DNA of 64,000 nt, taken from the NCBI RefSeq assembly GCF_009908315.1, contig NZ_JAAATW010000003.1, positions 124,001-188,000 on the forward strand, in the 5' to 3' direction. The DNA comes from Paragemmobacter ruber. GTDB lineage: Bacteria > Pseudomonadota > Alphaproteobacteria > Rhodobacterales > Rhodobacteraceae. A program made the position numbers and the translations under genes. The notes below the pieces were generated by a model. It was not told where the DNA came from, did not search any database, and saw only the letters and a program-made list of their open reading frames with translations. This document shows positions 54,601-64,000 of the stretch, one piece after another; positions within the stretch are counted from its first letter, which is position 1; every line of letters begins with the position of its first letter.

Positions 54601-55054
54601 CAGCGCCGATATCCGCAACTTCCGCATCGTCGATGCGCCCGTTCTGGCGGAACTGCTGAACGCGGTCTCTGTGGTGGGGATATTGGAGCAACTGAATGGC
54701 GAAGGGCTGGCCTTCGGGCAGGGGCTTGCTGAATTCGTCCTGACGCCTGACGCCGTGCAGATCACCCGTGGCTCTGCCGTGGGCAATTCGCTGGGCGTGT
54801 CCTTGGCCGGGGTCTATGGCACGCGCGACGGACGGCTGGACTTGCAAGGGGTGGTATCGCCGATCTACATGCTCAACGGCATCGGGGCGATCCTCACGCG
54901 GCGTGGTGAAGGGCTGTTCGGCTTCAACTACAGCCTGCGCGGCACCAAGGACCGCGTGGCCGTGTCGGTCAATCCGCTGTCGATCCTGACCCCGGGCATG
55001 TTCCGTGACCTGTTCCGGGGCGAACCGCCACGACTGGAAGGCCCTGACGGATGA
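51674..55054 (+). CDS. AsmA-like / DUF3971 (YhdP-type) inner-membrane protein
   Basis: 1126 residues if started at GTG 51674, nine bases after GGAGGGG; the exact start is uncertain. TM helix about 38-62 ([21 protein letters not shown]). The remainder is a very long repetitive beta-rich periplasmic body with DUF3971 in the middle and an AsmA_2-like C-terminal block ([44 protein letters not shown]). These proteins are thought to be bridge-like lipid transporters between the membranes (TamB/YhdP class). Overlaps queA by four bases. Confidence 0.85.
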   Translation: MSDNHLHATGAETAPDTATLPDGGQAPARMARRRPLRNGLIGLIVVLILGFGLGFMVLGLTGSYLRLPVWAVAEAEARVNRALAPAFPENALAIGSVEIGVDEDWVPRLRLEDTRLLHQDGSPVLILPEIRLAFSLDALKQGEIRPSSLRLSGTRIDLTRESDGSFDIAFGGATDRRIDSLTAVFALIDEAFDTPVLSRLQAIEADALTLTLTDRLSGRVWDLGDGRLRLENGNEEVRGQMAVSLMGADGNPAQAQLTAITRKGEAAARLSAKVDRIRAADLAALIPPLAPLGAVDAPISGEVSARLSAEGVTGMEATLAFGAGALRPTEAAVPIAFDRAAMQVSYDPARGRVNMTAFDVESTTLRLRATGHSYLTDAAGNILTGPLGARPAHSFLTQVHISEMQVDPEGLFQKPVRFSEGAIDLRLRLDPFSIDIGQVALVEDGRRLAAKGTVSAGAEGWTAAVDLTLDSIGHTDLLAIWPVKLVQRTRDWLAQNVLEGTLTDVKAALRIAPGREPVLSMGYDFSGADVRFIRTLPPIRDADGYATIEGMTYTMVVSRGSVTPPLGGVIDMSGSVFSVLDITRRPAQAEVVLRTDSTLTAALSLLDEPPFGFLTKAGRPVDLGEGRAVLEATLRFPLVPRITAQDVGFSVTGRVSDFRSDRLVTGKTVSAPDLSLSADPRGLRVAGPGTIGRVPFDVTFLQPFGKDAPPASIEGTVALSRDTITEFGLGLPEAIARGDGQGMVTITLPKGAPAELRLVSDLNRIELAIPGTGWRKPAGRLGRLELAATLSKPARIDSLTIAAPGLDARGQVSLRPDGSLDVADFTEVDLDDWLSGRVRISGRGAGRPVAVLVSEASVDLRRRPTDAGGDGAGGNAVDIPLTFALNRLRVTDSISLTDFRGEFSVRGGFNGNFSALVNGQAAVTGTVVPTDNGAAVRVLSDNAGGVLASAGVFASARGGQLDLRLLPRGAAGVYDGSADIRNFRIVDAPVLAELLNAVSVVGILEQLNGEGLAFGQGLAEFVLTPDAVQITRGSAVGNSLGVSLAGVYGTRDGRLDLQGVVSPIYMLNGIGAILTRRGEGLFGFNYSLRGTKDRVAVSVNPLSILTPGMFRDLFRGEPPRLEGPDG

Positions 55055-56085
55055 AGCTTTCGGATTTCGATTTCGACCTGCCCGAGGCGCTGATCGCCAC
55101 GCGGCCCGCCCGCCCGCGCACCCATGCGCGCCTCCTGCTGGCCGAGGGCGACAGGATTGCCGATCATCACGTCTACGATCTGCCGCGCATCTTCCGCCCC
55201 GGCGACCGGCTGATCCTGAACAATACACGGGTAATCCCCGCCCGCCTGACCGGGCAGCGCAGCCGGGGCGATGCGACGGCGAAGATCGAGATCACGCTTC
55301 TGGAACCGGCGGCAGAGGGCTGGCGCGCGCTGGCAAAACCCCTGCGCAAGGTCAACGAGGGCGAGGTCATCCGCTTCTCGGACCGGCTCTCCGCCACCGT
55401 GGCCGAAAAGGGCGCGACGGACCTGCGCCTGACCTTCAACCTTGTGGGCGAAGATTTCGATGCCGCCCTGGCCAAAGCCGGGGCCATGCCCCTGCCGCCC
55501 TATATCGCGGCCAAGCGCGCGCCCGACGCACAGGATGCCACCGATTACCAGACGGTCTTCGCCCGCCACGCCGGGGCGGTCGCCGCGCCCACCGCATCGC
55601 TGCATTTCGACGAGGCGCTCTTGCGGGAACTGGCCGATATTGGCGTGGCCTTCACCGAGGTGACGCTGCATGTGGGGGCAGGCACCTTCCTGCCCGTGAA
55701 GGTCGATGATGTGACCACCCACCGGATGCACGCCGAATGGGGGCAGGTGACCCCGGGCGCGGCGGCCGAGATCAACGCCACGAAACAGGCGGGCGGGCGG
55801 ATCATTCCGGTGGGAACCACCGCGCTGCGGCTGATCGAATCCGCCGCCGATGATGGCGGCACGATCCACCCCTGGACGGGGCCCACCGACATCTTCATCT
55901 ATCCCGGTTACCGCTTCCGCATCACCGATGCGCTGATGACCAACTTCCATTTGCCCAAATCCACGCTGATGATGCTGGTCTCGGCGCTGATGGGGCCAGA
56001 GCGGATCCGGCGGATCTATGCCCATGCGGTGCAAGACGGGTATCGCTTCTTCAGCTACGGCGATTCCTCGCTTCTCATTCCCTGA
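55051..56085 (+). CDS. queA: S-adenosylmethionine:tRNA ribosyltransferase-isomerase (QueA)
   Basis: 344 residues; ATG 55051 overlaps the upstream stop (ATGA). Conserved QueA blocks: [79 protein letters not shown] and [17 protein letters not shown]. Transfers ribose from SAM to preQ1-tRNA to form epoxyqueuosine. Coupled to the AsmA-like gene and not to tgt, which is 29 kb upstream. Confidence 0.96.
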   Translation: MKLSDFDFDLPEALIATRPARPRTHARLLLAEGDRIADHHVYDLPRIFRPGDRLILNNTRVIPARLTGQRSRGDATAKIEITLLEPAAEGWRALAKPLRKVNEGEVIRFSDRLSATVAEKGATDLRLTFNLVGEDFDAALAKAGAMPLPPYIAAKRAPDAQDATDYQTVFARHAGAVAAPTASLHFDEALLRELADIGVAFTEVTLHVGAGTFLPVKVDDVTTHRMHAEWGQVTPGAAAEINATKQAGGRIIPVGTTALRLIESAADDGGTIHPWTGPTDIFIYPGYRFRITDALMTNFHLPKSTLMMLVSALMGPERIRRIYAHAVQDGYRFFSYGDSSLLIP

Positions 56086-56175
56086 CGGGCGCGCTAAGCG
56101 CGGTGTCGTTTTTCAGACCCCGCACCCCGCTTTGGGTGCTAGTCTCTGTCCACCCCTGATTTGCCCGGTGCGCCC

Positions 56176-57396
56176 ATGCTGAAAGTGATCTCCACCTCAT
56201 GGCCGCTGCTTCTGGGCGTGATGCTCCTGATGGTCGGCAACGGGATTCAGGGCACGCTTCTGGGCATCCGGGGCGCGATCGAGGGGTTCTCGACCTTTGA
56301 AATCTCGCTCGTGATGTCGGCCTATTTCGTGGGCTTTCTGGCAGGATCGCAGATGGCGCCTGCCATGATCCGCAAGGTGGGCCATGTCCGCGTCTTCGCG
56401 GCGCTCGGCTCGCTCATCTCGGCGGTGCTGGTGGTCTATCCCGTCGCCGCCGACTGGATGGTGTGGACCGGGCTGCGCGTGCTGATCGGCTTTTGCTTTT
56501 CGGGCATCTACATCACCGCCGAAAGCTGGCTGAACAACGCCGCCACCAACGACACGCGCGGTCAGGCCCTGTCGGCCTACATGATCGTGCAGATGGTGGG
56601 CATCATCGCAAGCCAGGCCATCCTGAACGTGGGCGATCCGTCGGGATTTGTGCTGTTCGTGATCCCGTCGGTCCTTGTGTCGCTGGCCTTCATGCCGATC
56701 CTGCTTGCGCCCACACCCGCCCCCACATTCGAGACAACCAAAGGCCTGTCCTTCCGCGCGCTCTTCCGCATCTCGCCCTTGGGATGCGTGGGCATGCTGC
56801 TGACGGGGGGCGTCTTTTCGGCGATGTTCGGCATGGCCTCGGTCTGGGGATCGCTCGAGGGGTTGTCGGTCCGCGACATCTCGATCTTCGTGGGGGCGCT
56901 CTATGTGGGCGGGCTGGTGCTGCAATATCCCGTGGGCTGGCTGTCGGACCGGATGGATCGCCGCCTGCTGATCACGGGCCTGTCGGGCATTGCCACGGTG
57001 ACGATGTTGATCGCGGGGGTCTTCGATCTGCCCTTCATCGGCTATCTGATCGCGGCGCTTCTGCTGGGCGGGATCACCAACCCGGTCTATGCCCTGCTCA
57101 TCGCCTATACCAACGACTTCCTGTCCAAGGATGACATGGCCGCAGCCAGCGCTGGGATGATCTTTCTGAACGGCTTTGGCGCGATCTTCGGCCCGCTTGT
57201 CACCGGCTGGATCATGGGGCGGGTGGGGCCGGGCGGGTTCTTCCTGTTCATCGCCGCGCTCTACCTCGCGCTCACGGCCTATGCGCTGTGGCGGATGTCG
57301 CGCCGTGCCGCGCCCGGAAGCAGCGCGCCTTCGGCCTTCATCGTGCCGACCGCATCCTCGGTGGCCGCCGCAGCGGTGATTGACAAGGACCGCTGA
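56176..57396 (+). CDS. MFS transporter
   Basis: 406 residues from ATG 56176 (a TTG at 56161 is possible). Twelve-helix major facilitator: first helices SWPLLLGVMLLMVGNGIQGTLLGIRG, FEISLVMSAYFVGFLAGSQM; loop 2-3 motif SQMAPAMIRKVGHVRVF; the IGFCFSGIYITAESWLNNAATND segment typical of the YcaD/sugar-phosphate-like group; second-half motif GWLSDRMDRRLLI. Substrate unknown. Lies 90 bp after queA and upstream of the DUF924 gene. Confidence 0.9.
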   Translation: MLKVISTSWPLLLGVMLLMVGNGIQGTLLGIRGAIEGFSTFEISLVMSAYFVGFLAGSQMAPAMIRKVGHVRVFAALGSLISAVLVVYPVAADWMVWTGLRVLIGFCFSGIYITAESWLNNAATNDTRGQALSAYMIVQMVGIIASQAILNVGDPSGFVLFVIPSVLVSLAFMPILLAPTPAPTFETTKGLSFRALFRISPLGCVGMLLTGGVFSAMFGMASVWGSLEGLSVRDISIFVGALYVGGLVLQYPVGWLSDRMDRRLLITGLSGIATVTMLIAGVFDLPFIGYLIAALLLGGITNPVYALLIAYTNDFLSKDDMAAASAGMIFLNGFGAIFGPLVTGWIMGRVGPGGFFLFIAALYLALTAYALWRMSRRAAPGSSAPSAFIVPTASSVAAAAVIDKDR

Positions 57397-57478
57397 GGGC
57401 GCATGGCGGCGGGGCGGTTGCGCGCCCGGCCGTTCCCTGCCACGCTGCCCGGGCAAGGCAAGTGGAAAGGCGCGGCGC

Positions 57479-58072
57479 ATGTCCGATCCGGTGGAGATTC
57501 TGGATTTCTGGCTGGGCGAGATCGGCCCCGAGGGCTGGTATGCCGGGGGCGATGAGATCGATGCCATCTGCCGCGCGCGGTTCATCGACATCTGGCAAGC
57601 CGCCCGTGACGGGGGGCTTGACCACTGGATTGACGGGACGGTGGGCACGCTGGCCTTCATCATCCTGACCGATCAGTTGCCGCGCAATATGTTCCGTGGC
57701 ACGGCAGACAGCTTTGCCACCGACCCCCGCGCGCTGGCCGCGGCGCGCCTAGCGCTGGCGCAGGGCTGGGACATGGGCGCCCCCGAGCCGGAACGGCAGT
57801 TCTTCTACATGCCCTTCGAACATTCCGAAAACCCGGACGATCAGGCGCTTGCCCTGCGCCTGATGGAGGAACGGCTCGCCTCTGATCCCGACAAGGCGCT
57901 GCATGCCCGCGCCCATCAGGCGGTGATCGCCCGCTTTGGCCGTTTCCCGGGGCGGAATGCGGCGCTGGGGCGGGTGTCTTCGGCCGCAGAACAGGACTGG
58001 CTCGATCAAGGCGGCTACGCCGCCGAGGTGCGCCGATTGCAGGCCACGGGCAGCCATGCGCCCGATGCATAG
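57479..58072 (+). CDS. DUF924 family protein
   Basis: 197 residues from ATG 57479. Family pattern: EILDFWLGEIGPEGWYAGGDE, HWIDGTVGTLAFIILTDQLPRNMFRGT, AQGWDMGAPEPERQFFYMPFEHSEN, and a C-terminal FGRFPGRNAALGRVSSAAEQDWL. An all-helical TPR-like soluble protein, very conserved in proteobacteria, without an established function. No operon partner with a clear link; MFS upstream by 82 bp and lpd downstream by 78 bp. Confidence 0.88.
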   Translation: MSDPVEILDFWLGEIGPEGWYAGGDEIDAICRARFIDIWQAARDGGLDHWIDGTVGTLAFIILTDQLPRNMFRGTADSFATDPRALAAARLALAQGWDMGAPEPERQFFYMPFEHSENPDDQALALRLMEERLASDPDKALHARAHQAVIARFGRFPGRNAALGRVSSAAEQDWLDQGGYAAEVRRLQATGSHAPDA

Positions 58073-58150
58073 GCCCCCGGCGTTGCCTTCGTTGCTTGGC
58101 GTCCGAAAATAGTTTAAGGCCAAACCAATTTCTTTGAGGGAGGAAAACCG

Positions 58151-59545
58151 ATGGCCGCTGCCTATGATGTGATCGTGATCGGAGCAGGTCCCGGCGGCTA
58201 TGTCGCCGCCATCCGGGCGGCGCAATTGGGCAAGAAGGTGGTCATCGTCGAGCGTGAGAACCTTGGCGGCATCTGCCTGAACTGGGGCTGCATCCCGACG
58301 AAGGCGATGCTTCGTTCGGCCGAGGTGTTCCACCTCATGCACCGCGCCAAGGAATTCGGGCTGAGCGCCACGGGGATCGGCTATGACCTGCCCGCCGTCG
58401 TGGCGCGGTCGCGCGGGGTCGCCAAACAGCTGTCCTCGGGCATCGGCCATCTGATGAAGAAGAACAAGATCGCCGTCGTGATGGGCGAGGCGACGATCCC
58501 CGCAAAGGGCCGCGTCATCGTCAAGACGGACAAGGGCAGCGAGGAGTTGACCGCCCCCGCCATCATCCTTGCCACCGGCGCGCGGGCCCGCGAATTGCCG
58601 GGGCTGGAAGCCGATGGCGATCTGGTCTGGACCTATCGCCACGCGCTGCAACCCAAGCGGATGCCCAAGAAACTTCTGGTCATCGGATCGGGGGCGATCG
58701 GGATCGAATTCGCGTCCTTCTTCAACACCCTTGGCGCCGATACGACGGTGGTCGAGGTGATGGATCGCATCCTGCCGGTGGAAGATGCCGAGATCGCCAC
58801 TTTCGCGAAGAAGCAGTTCGTGAAGCAGGGCATGAAGATCATGGAAAAGGCGGCGGTCAAGAAGCTGGATCGCAGGCCGGGGCAGGGTGTCACCGCCCAT
58901 ATCGAAATGGGCGGCAAGATCGAGACGCATGAGTTCGACACCGTGATCTCGGCCGTGGGCATCGTCGGCAATGTGGAAAACCTCGGGCTCGAGGCGCTGG
59001 GGGTGAAGATCGACCGCACCCATGTGGTGACCGATGAATATTGCCGGACCGGCGTCGAGGGGCTTTACGCCATCGGCGACATCGCCGGTGCGCCGTGGCT
59101 GGCGCACAAGGCCAGCCATGAAGGCGTGATGGTGGCGGAACTGATCGCGGGCGGCCATCCGCACCCGATCAAGCCCAATTCCATCGCCGGCTGCACCTAT
59201 TGCCACCCGCAGGTGGCATCCGTCGGGCTGACCGAGGCAAAGGCGAAAGAGGCGGGCCATACCGTCAAGGTCGGGCGGTTCCCCTTCATCGGCAACGGCA
59301 AGGCCATCGCGCTGGGTGAGGCGGAGGGCATGATCAAGACGGTCTTCGACGCCAAGACGGGCGAGTTGCTCGGCGCCCATATGGTGGGCGCGGAAGTGAC
59401 CGAACTGATCCAGGGCTATGTGATCGGCCGCACGCTGGAGACGACCGAGGAAGACCTGATGAACACCGTCTTCCCGCATCCGACCCTGTCCGAGATGATG
59501 CACGAAGCGGTGCTTGACGCCTACGGTCGCGCGCTTCACTTCTGA
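58151..59545 (+). CDS. lpd: Dihydrolipoyl dehydrogenase (E3)
   Basis: 464 residues; GGGAGG before ATG 58151. FAD motif VIVIGAGPGGYVAAIRAAQLG, redox disulfide in GGICLNWGCIPTKAML, NAD motif LLVIGSGAIGIEFASFF, AIGDIAGAPWLAHKASHEG, and C-terminal His-Glu dyad in FPHPTLSEMMHEAV. Reoxidises lipoyl groups of pyruvate or 2-oxoglutarate dehydrogenase, or the glycine cleavage system. The E1/E2 genes are not adjacent, so its complex cannot be named from context. Confidence 0.95.
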   Translation: MAAAYDVIVIGAGPGGYVAAIRAAQLGKKVVIVERENLGGICLNWGCIPTKAMLRSAEVFHLMHRAKEFGLSATGIGYDLPAVVARSRGVAKQLSSGIGHLMKKNKIAVVMGEATIPAKGRVIVKTDKGSEELTAPAIILATGARARELPGLEADGDLVWTYRHALQPKRMPKKLLVIGSGAIGIEFASFFNTLGADTTVVEVMDRILPVEDAEIATFAKKQFVKQGMKIMEKAAVKKLDRRPGQGVTAHIEMGGKIETHEFDTVISAVGIVGNVENLGLEALGVKIDRTHVVTDEYCRTGVEGLYAIGDIAGAPWLAHKASHEGVMVAELIAGGHPHPIKPNSIAGCTYCHPQVASVGLTEAKAKEAGHTVKVGRFPFIGNGKAIALGEAEGMIKTVFDAKTGELLGAHMVGAEVTELIQGYVIGRTLETTEEDLMNTVFPHPTLSEMMHEAVLDAYGRALHF

Positions 59546-59570
59546 CGTCCTCCCCGGATCGGGTGGGGAA

Positions 59571-59589
59571 GGGGGGCTGTCTGCCCCCC
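59571..59589 (+). terminator. GC-rich hairpin after lpd
   Basis: Perfect GGGGGGC / GCCCCCC stem with loop TGTCT, 25 bp after the lpd stop; no U tract. Probable transcription terminator or 3' end. Confidence 0.45.
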
Positions 59590-59610
59590 ACAGGCCGCTG
59601 CGCGACCCTC

Positions 59611-59640
59611 CCCCCGAGGGTAGTTTCGCCAAGATGAAGG
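59611..59640 (+). repeat. Single copy of the GGGTA-TTTCGCCAAGATGAAGG intergenic repeat
   Basis: CGAGGGTAGTTTCGCCAAGA followed by TGAAGG, closely similar to the arms of the inverted repeat at 21685-21746. Its 3' end AAGGGG forms the Shine-Dalgarno of the MFS gene starting at 59649. Confidence 0.6.
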
Positions 59641-59648
59641 GGCCGGAC

Positions 59649-60809
59649 ATGCGGGCTGTGGTGACGGTGTTCGTGCTCTGGTTGGCGGGACTGGGATCGG
59701 CCGCGCAATTCGGCAAGCTGTCGGTGGCCTTCGATCTGATGGCCCTGCGCTATCCCGAACAGGGGGCGGCGGGGATTGGCCTGATCGTTTCGATCGTGGG
59801 GATCGTCGGTCTGATCTTCGGCACCACGGCGGGGCTTCTGGTGGCGCGGATCGGCCCGCGCCGCGCCATCGTGGCGGCCATGCTGCTGGGGGCGCTGGTT
59901 TCGGCCCTTCAGACCCTTGATCTGCCTTATGCGCTTTTGATCCTGACACGGGTGCTGGAGGGGGTGTCACACCTTGCCATCGTCGTTGTCGGCCCCACGA
60001 TGATCGCGGGCATCGCGGCAGGCCGACATCAGGGCCTTGCAATGACGCTGTGGAGCAGCTTTTTCGGGGTGACCTACGCGCTTCTGGCCATGATCGCCCC
60101 GCCCCTGCTGGCAGCGGGCAGTGTGGTGCCGCTCTTTCTTGGCCATGCGGCATGGATGGCCGGTTTGGCGATTGTCCTTGCCGTCCTGTTGCCTGCCGAT
60201 CCTGCCGCCCCGCCGCTGCCTTCCCTCATGGGTCTGATCCGGCAGCACGGCACCATCTATGCGTCGCCATCCATGGCCGCGCCTGCGTTGGGCTTTGTGT
60301 TCTACACCGCACTCTATGTGGCGCTGCTCACGCTCTTGCCGCCCTTGTTGCCGCCCGAGGATCGCGCCATCGCCGCCGCCGGGATGCCGCTTGTGTCCAT
60401 CGCCATCTCGCTGACCTTGGGGGTGTGGGGCCTGCGCTTCCTGTCTGCCGTGCGGATGGTGCAGGCAGGCTATGCGGCGGGGCTGGTGGCGACGCTCGTG
60501 CTGTGGGCCGGTTGGGGGCAGGGCATGGTGACCCTTGGGGCGGCCTTCGCGCTGTCTGGCGCCATGGGCATCGTGCAGGGGGCAAGCTTCGCCTCCATCC
60601 CGCAACTCAATCTGACTGCGGAAAGCCGGGCCATGGCATCGGGCGCGGTGGCGCAATTGGGGAATGTGGGCACGACGCTGGGCACGCCCATGCTTGCGCT
60701 GCTGATCGCCGCGATGGGGCCGATGGGCGCGGTCGCCTTTGCCGCGCCACTCTGCCTTGCGGGGATTGCCGCCCATGCCGTGCAGTCCCGCCGCCGTCGC
60801 CAAGGGTAA
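59649..60809 (+). CDS. MFS transporter (second)
   Basis: 386 residues. Start ATG 59649 chosen because AAGGGG ends six or seven bases upstream; the in-frame ATG at 59634 lies inside the repeat element. Twelve predicted helices: [56 protein letters not shown] (motif A-like), and a second half beginning about residue 205 ([25 protein letters not shown]). Substrate unknown; of the YfcJ/CynX-like size class. Followed by a hairpin and uvrA. Confidence 0.87.
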   Translation: MRAVVTVFVLWLAGLGSAAQFGKLSVAFDLMALRYPEQGAAGIGLIVSIVGIVGLIFGTTAGLLVARIGPRRAIVAAMLLGALVSALQTLDLPYALLILTRVLEGVSHLAIVVVGPTMIAGIAAGRHQGLAMTLWSSFFGVTYALLAMIAPPLLAAGSVVPLFLGHAAWMAGLAIVLAVLLPADPAAPPLPSLMGLIRQHGTIYASPSMAAPALGFVFYTALYVALLTLLPPLLPPEDRAIAAAGMPLVSIAISLTLGVWGLRFLSAVRMVQAGYAAGLVATLVLWAGWGQGMVTLGAAFALSGAMGIVQGASFASIPQLNLTAESRAMASGAVAQLGNVGTTLGTPMLALLIAAMGPMGAVAFAAPLCLAGIAAHAVQSRRRRQG

Positions 60810-60821
60810 TCCTGCAGCAGC

Positions 60822-60839
60822 CGGGCGGGGGACCGCCCG
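60822..60839 (+). terminator. Hairpin after the second MFS gene
   Basis: Perfect CGGGCGG-GGGA-CCGCCCG hairpin 12 bp after the stop and upstream of the uvrA LexA box; no T run. Confidence 0.45.
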
Positions 60840-60883
60840 CCCGATCGCGCAAAAGCCGGGCATAGCCGGCAACCTGCGCGTTT

Positions 60884-60898
60884 GTTCACCCATTGTTC
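60884..60898 (+). promoter_or_regulatory. LexA (SOS) box of uvrA
   Basis: GTTC-ACCCATT-GTTC, exact match to the alphaproteobacterial direct-repeat LexA box GTTC-N7-GTTC, 65 bp before the uvrA start. Indicates DNA-damage induction of uvrA. Confidence 0.85.
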
Positions 60899-60963
60899 AC
60901 ATTTTTGCATTGGAGACTCGCGCCGCATGGCCTATCTCTGTCGCAGTCGTCCGGGGGTGTGGC

Positions 60964-63828
<2,865 letters not shown>

Positions 63829-63932
63829 AGGCCGCCGCCCGGCGATCCGGTCAGTCACGCGTCATCGGGCAAGGACGCGTGCGTTGTCCTCGGCCATAGC
63901 TGCGGCTTGATGGCCCGTATGCACCATGCAAA

Positions 63933-63959
63933 AGGCCGCCCCGGATGGCGGGGCGGCCT
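63933..63959. terminator. Bidirectional terminator after uvrA
   Basis: Perfect 10-bp stem AGGCCGCCCC / GGGGCGGCCT with loop GGATGGC, flanked by CAAA and GCTTT. Serves uvrA and probably a minus-strand gene ending at 63983. Confidence 0.65.
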
Positions 63960-63982
63960 GCTTTGGATGCCGGCAGCGCCGA

Positions 63983-64000
63983 TCAATCCATCGGCTTGAA
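63983..64000 (-). CDS. Possible C-terminal end of a minus-strand gene (partial)
   Basis: Read on the minus strand, the last bases give F-K-P-M-D followed by TGA at 63985-63983. Its position just beyond a symmetrical terminator suggests the true 3' end of a gene convergent with uvrA. Five codons are too few to identify it. Confidence 0.3.
   Translation of the reverse strand, partial: FKPMD

Noticed and set aside
60739-60963. Extended N-terminus of UvrA overlapping the upstream MFS gene
   Set aside because: The open frame covers the terminator hairpin and the LexA box. The family N-terminus ([17 protein letters not shown]) begins at 60964.

Overview
The window is high-GC chromosomal DNA of an alphaproteobacterium, most likely a Rhodobacteraceae/Paracoccaceae member with a phototrophic lifestyle. 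The reasons are the gene content and order (a Shemin-type 5-aminolevulinate synthase, aroK-aroB divergent from an exported-protein/xerD block, a prfB without frameshift after a class A penicillin-binding protein, bactofilin with an M23 peptidase, invasion-associated locus B protein), an alphaproteobacterial LexA box (GTTC-N7-GTTC) at uvrA, and operators of the Rhodobacter FnrL and PpsR/CrtJ types. Nearly all of it is housekeeping core genome. I see no prophage, insertion sequence, CRISPR array or secretion cluster.

Layout. 1-1.5 kb (minus): a one-carbon operon (small 'virulence factor' family protein, MetF-like reductase, methyl-THF methyltransferase) resembling a split methionine synthase. 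1.8-3.7 kb: ppx/gppA and rlmE. 3.8-6.3 kb: divergent DUF882 peptidase-like and L,D-transpeptidase genes. 6.4-9.0 kb: lpxD, acyl carrier protein and ketoacyl synthase in a tight operon. 9.0-12.2 kb: IalB, HerA-like ATPase and a small protein. 12.2-16.2 kb (minus): CorC-type transporter, XerD, a large exported protein of unknown function and a 44-residue membrane protein. 16.4-18.1 kb: aroK-aroB. 18.1-25.7 kb: lipoprotein, membrane-fused hydrolase, bciB, DUF1989, beta-CASP hydrolase, PEBP-like protein and tgt. 26-29.5 kb: lon, an H1-like HU protein and two tRNA-Val genes. 29.5-34.1 kb: amino-alcohol kinase plus phospho-lyase-type aminotransferase, a hydrolase and a pirin. 34.1-34.5 kb: a hairpin repeat array and two identical tRNA-Asp genes. 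34.7-41.2 kb: GNAT, M20 peptidase, DUF4189-like protein, hemA, rodZ and ispG. 41.2-51.1 kb: DsbA, amidase, PBP1A, prfB, DUF2189, bactofilin/M23, ferritin-like DUF455 and Bcp. 51.7-64 kb: AsmA-like protein, queA, two MFS transporters, DUF924, lpd and uvrA.

The most informative result joins three places. An 18-bp palindrome fitting TGTC-N10-GACA (the PpsR/CrtJ consensus) lies upstream of an FrhB-family gene that I read as bciB (divinyl chlorophyllide 8-vinyl reductase). A near-identical copy (16 of 18 bases) lies upstream of ispG in the MEP isoprenoid pathway. hemA carries a perfect FNR box. Tetrapyrrole and isoprenoid supply in this strain therefore look wired to light and oxygen control, although no photosynthesis gene cluster is in view.

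Other points worth following: a Rho-independent terminator and nested inverted repeats in the divergent ialB/HerA-like spacer, which may mark a small RNA; two families of intergenic palindromic repeats, one of which supplies the ribosome-binding site of a transporter gene; a dedicated LpxD-ACP-KAS cassette; and an AT-rich rare-codon patch with an inverted repeat inside uvrA.
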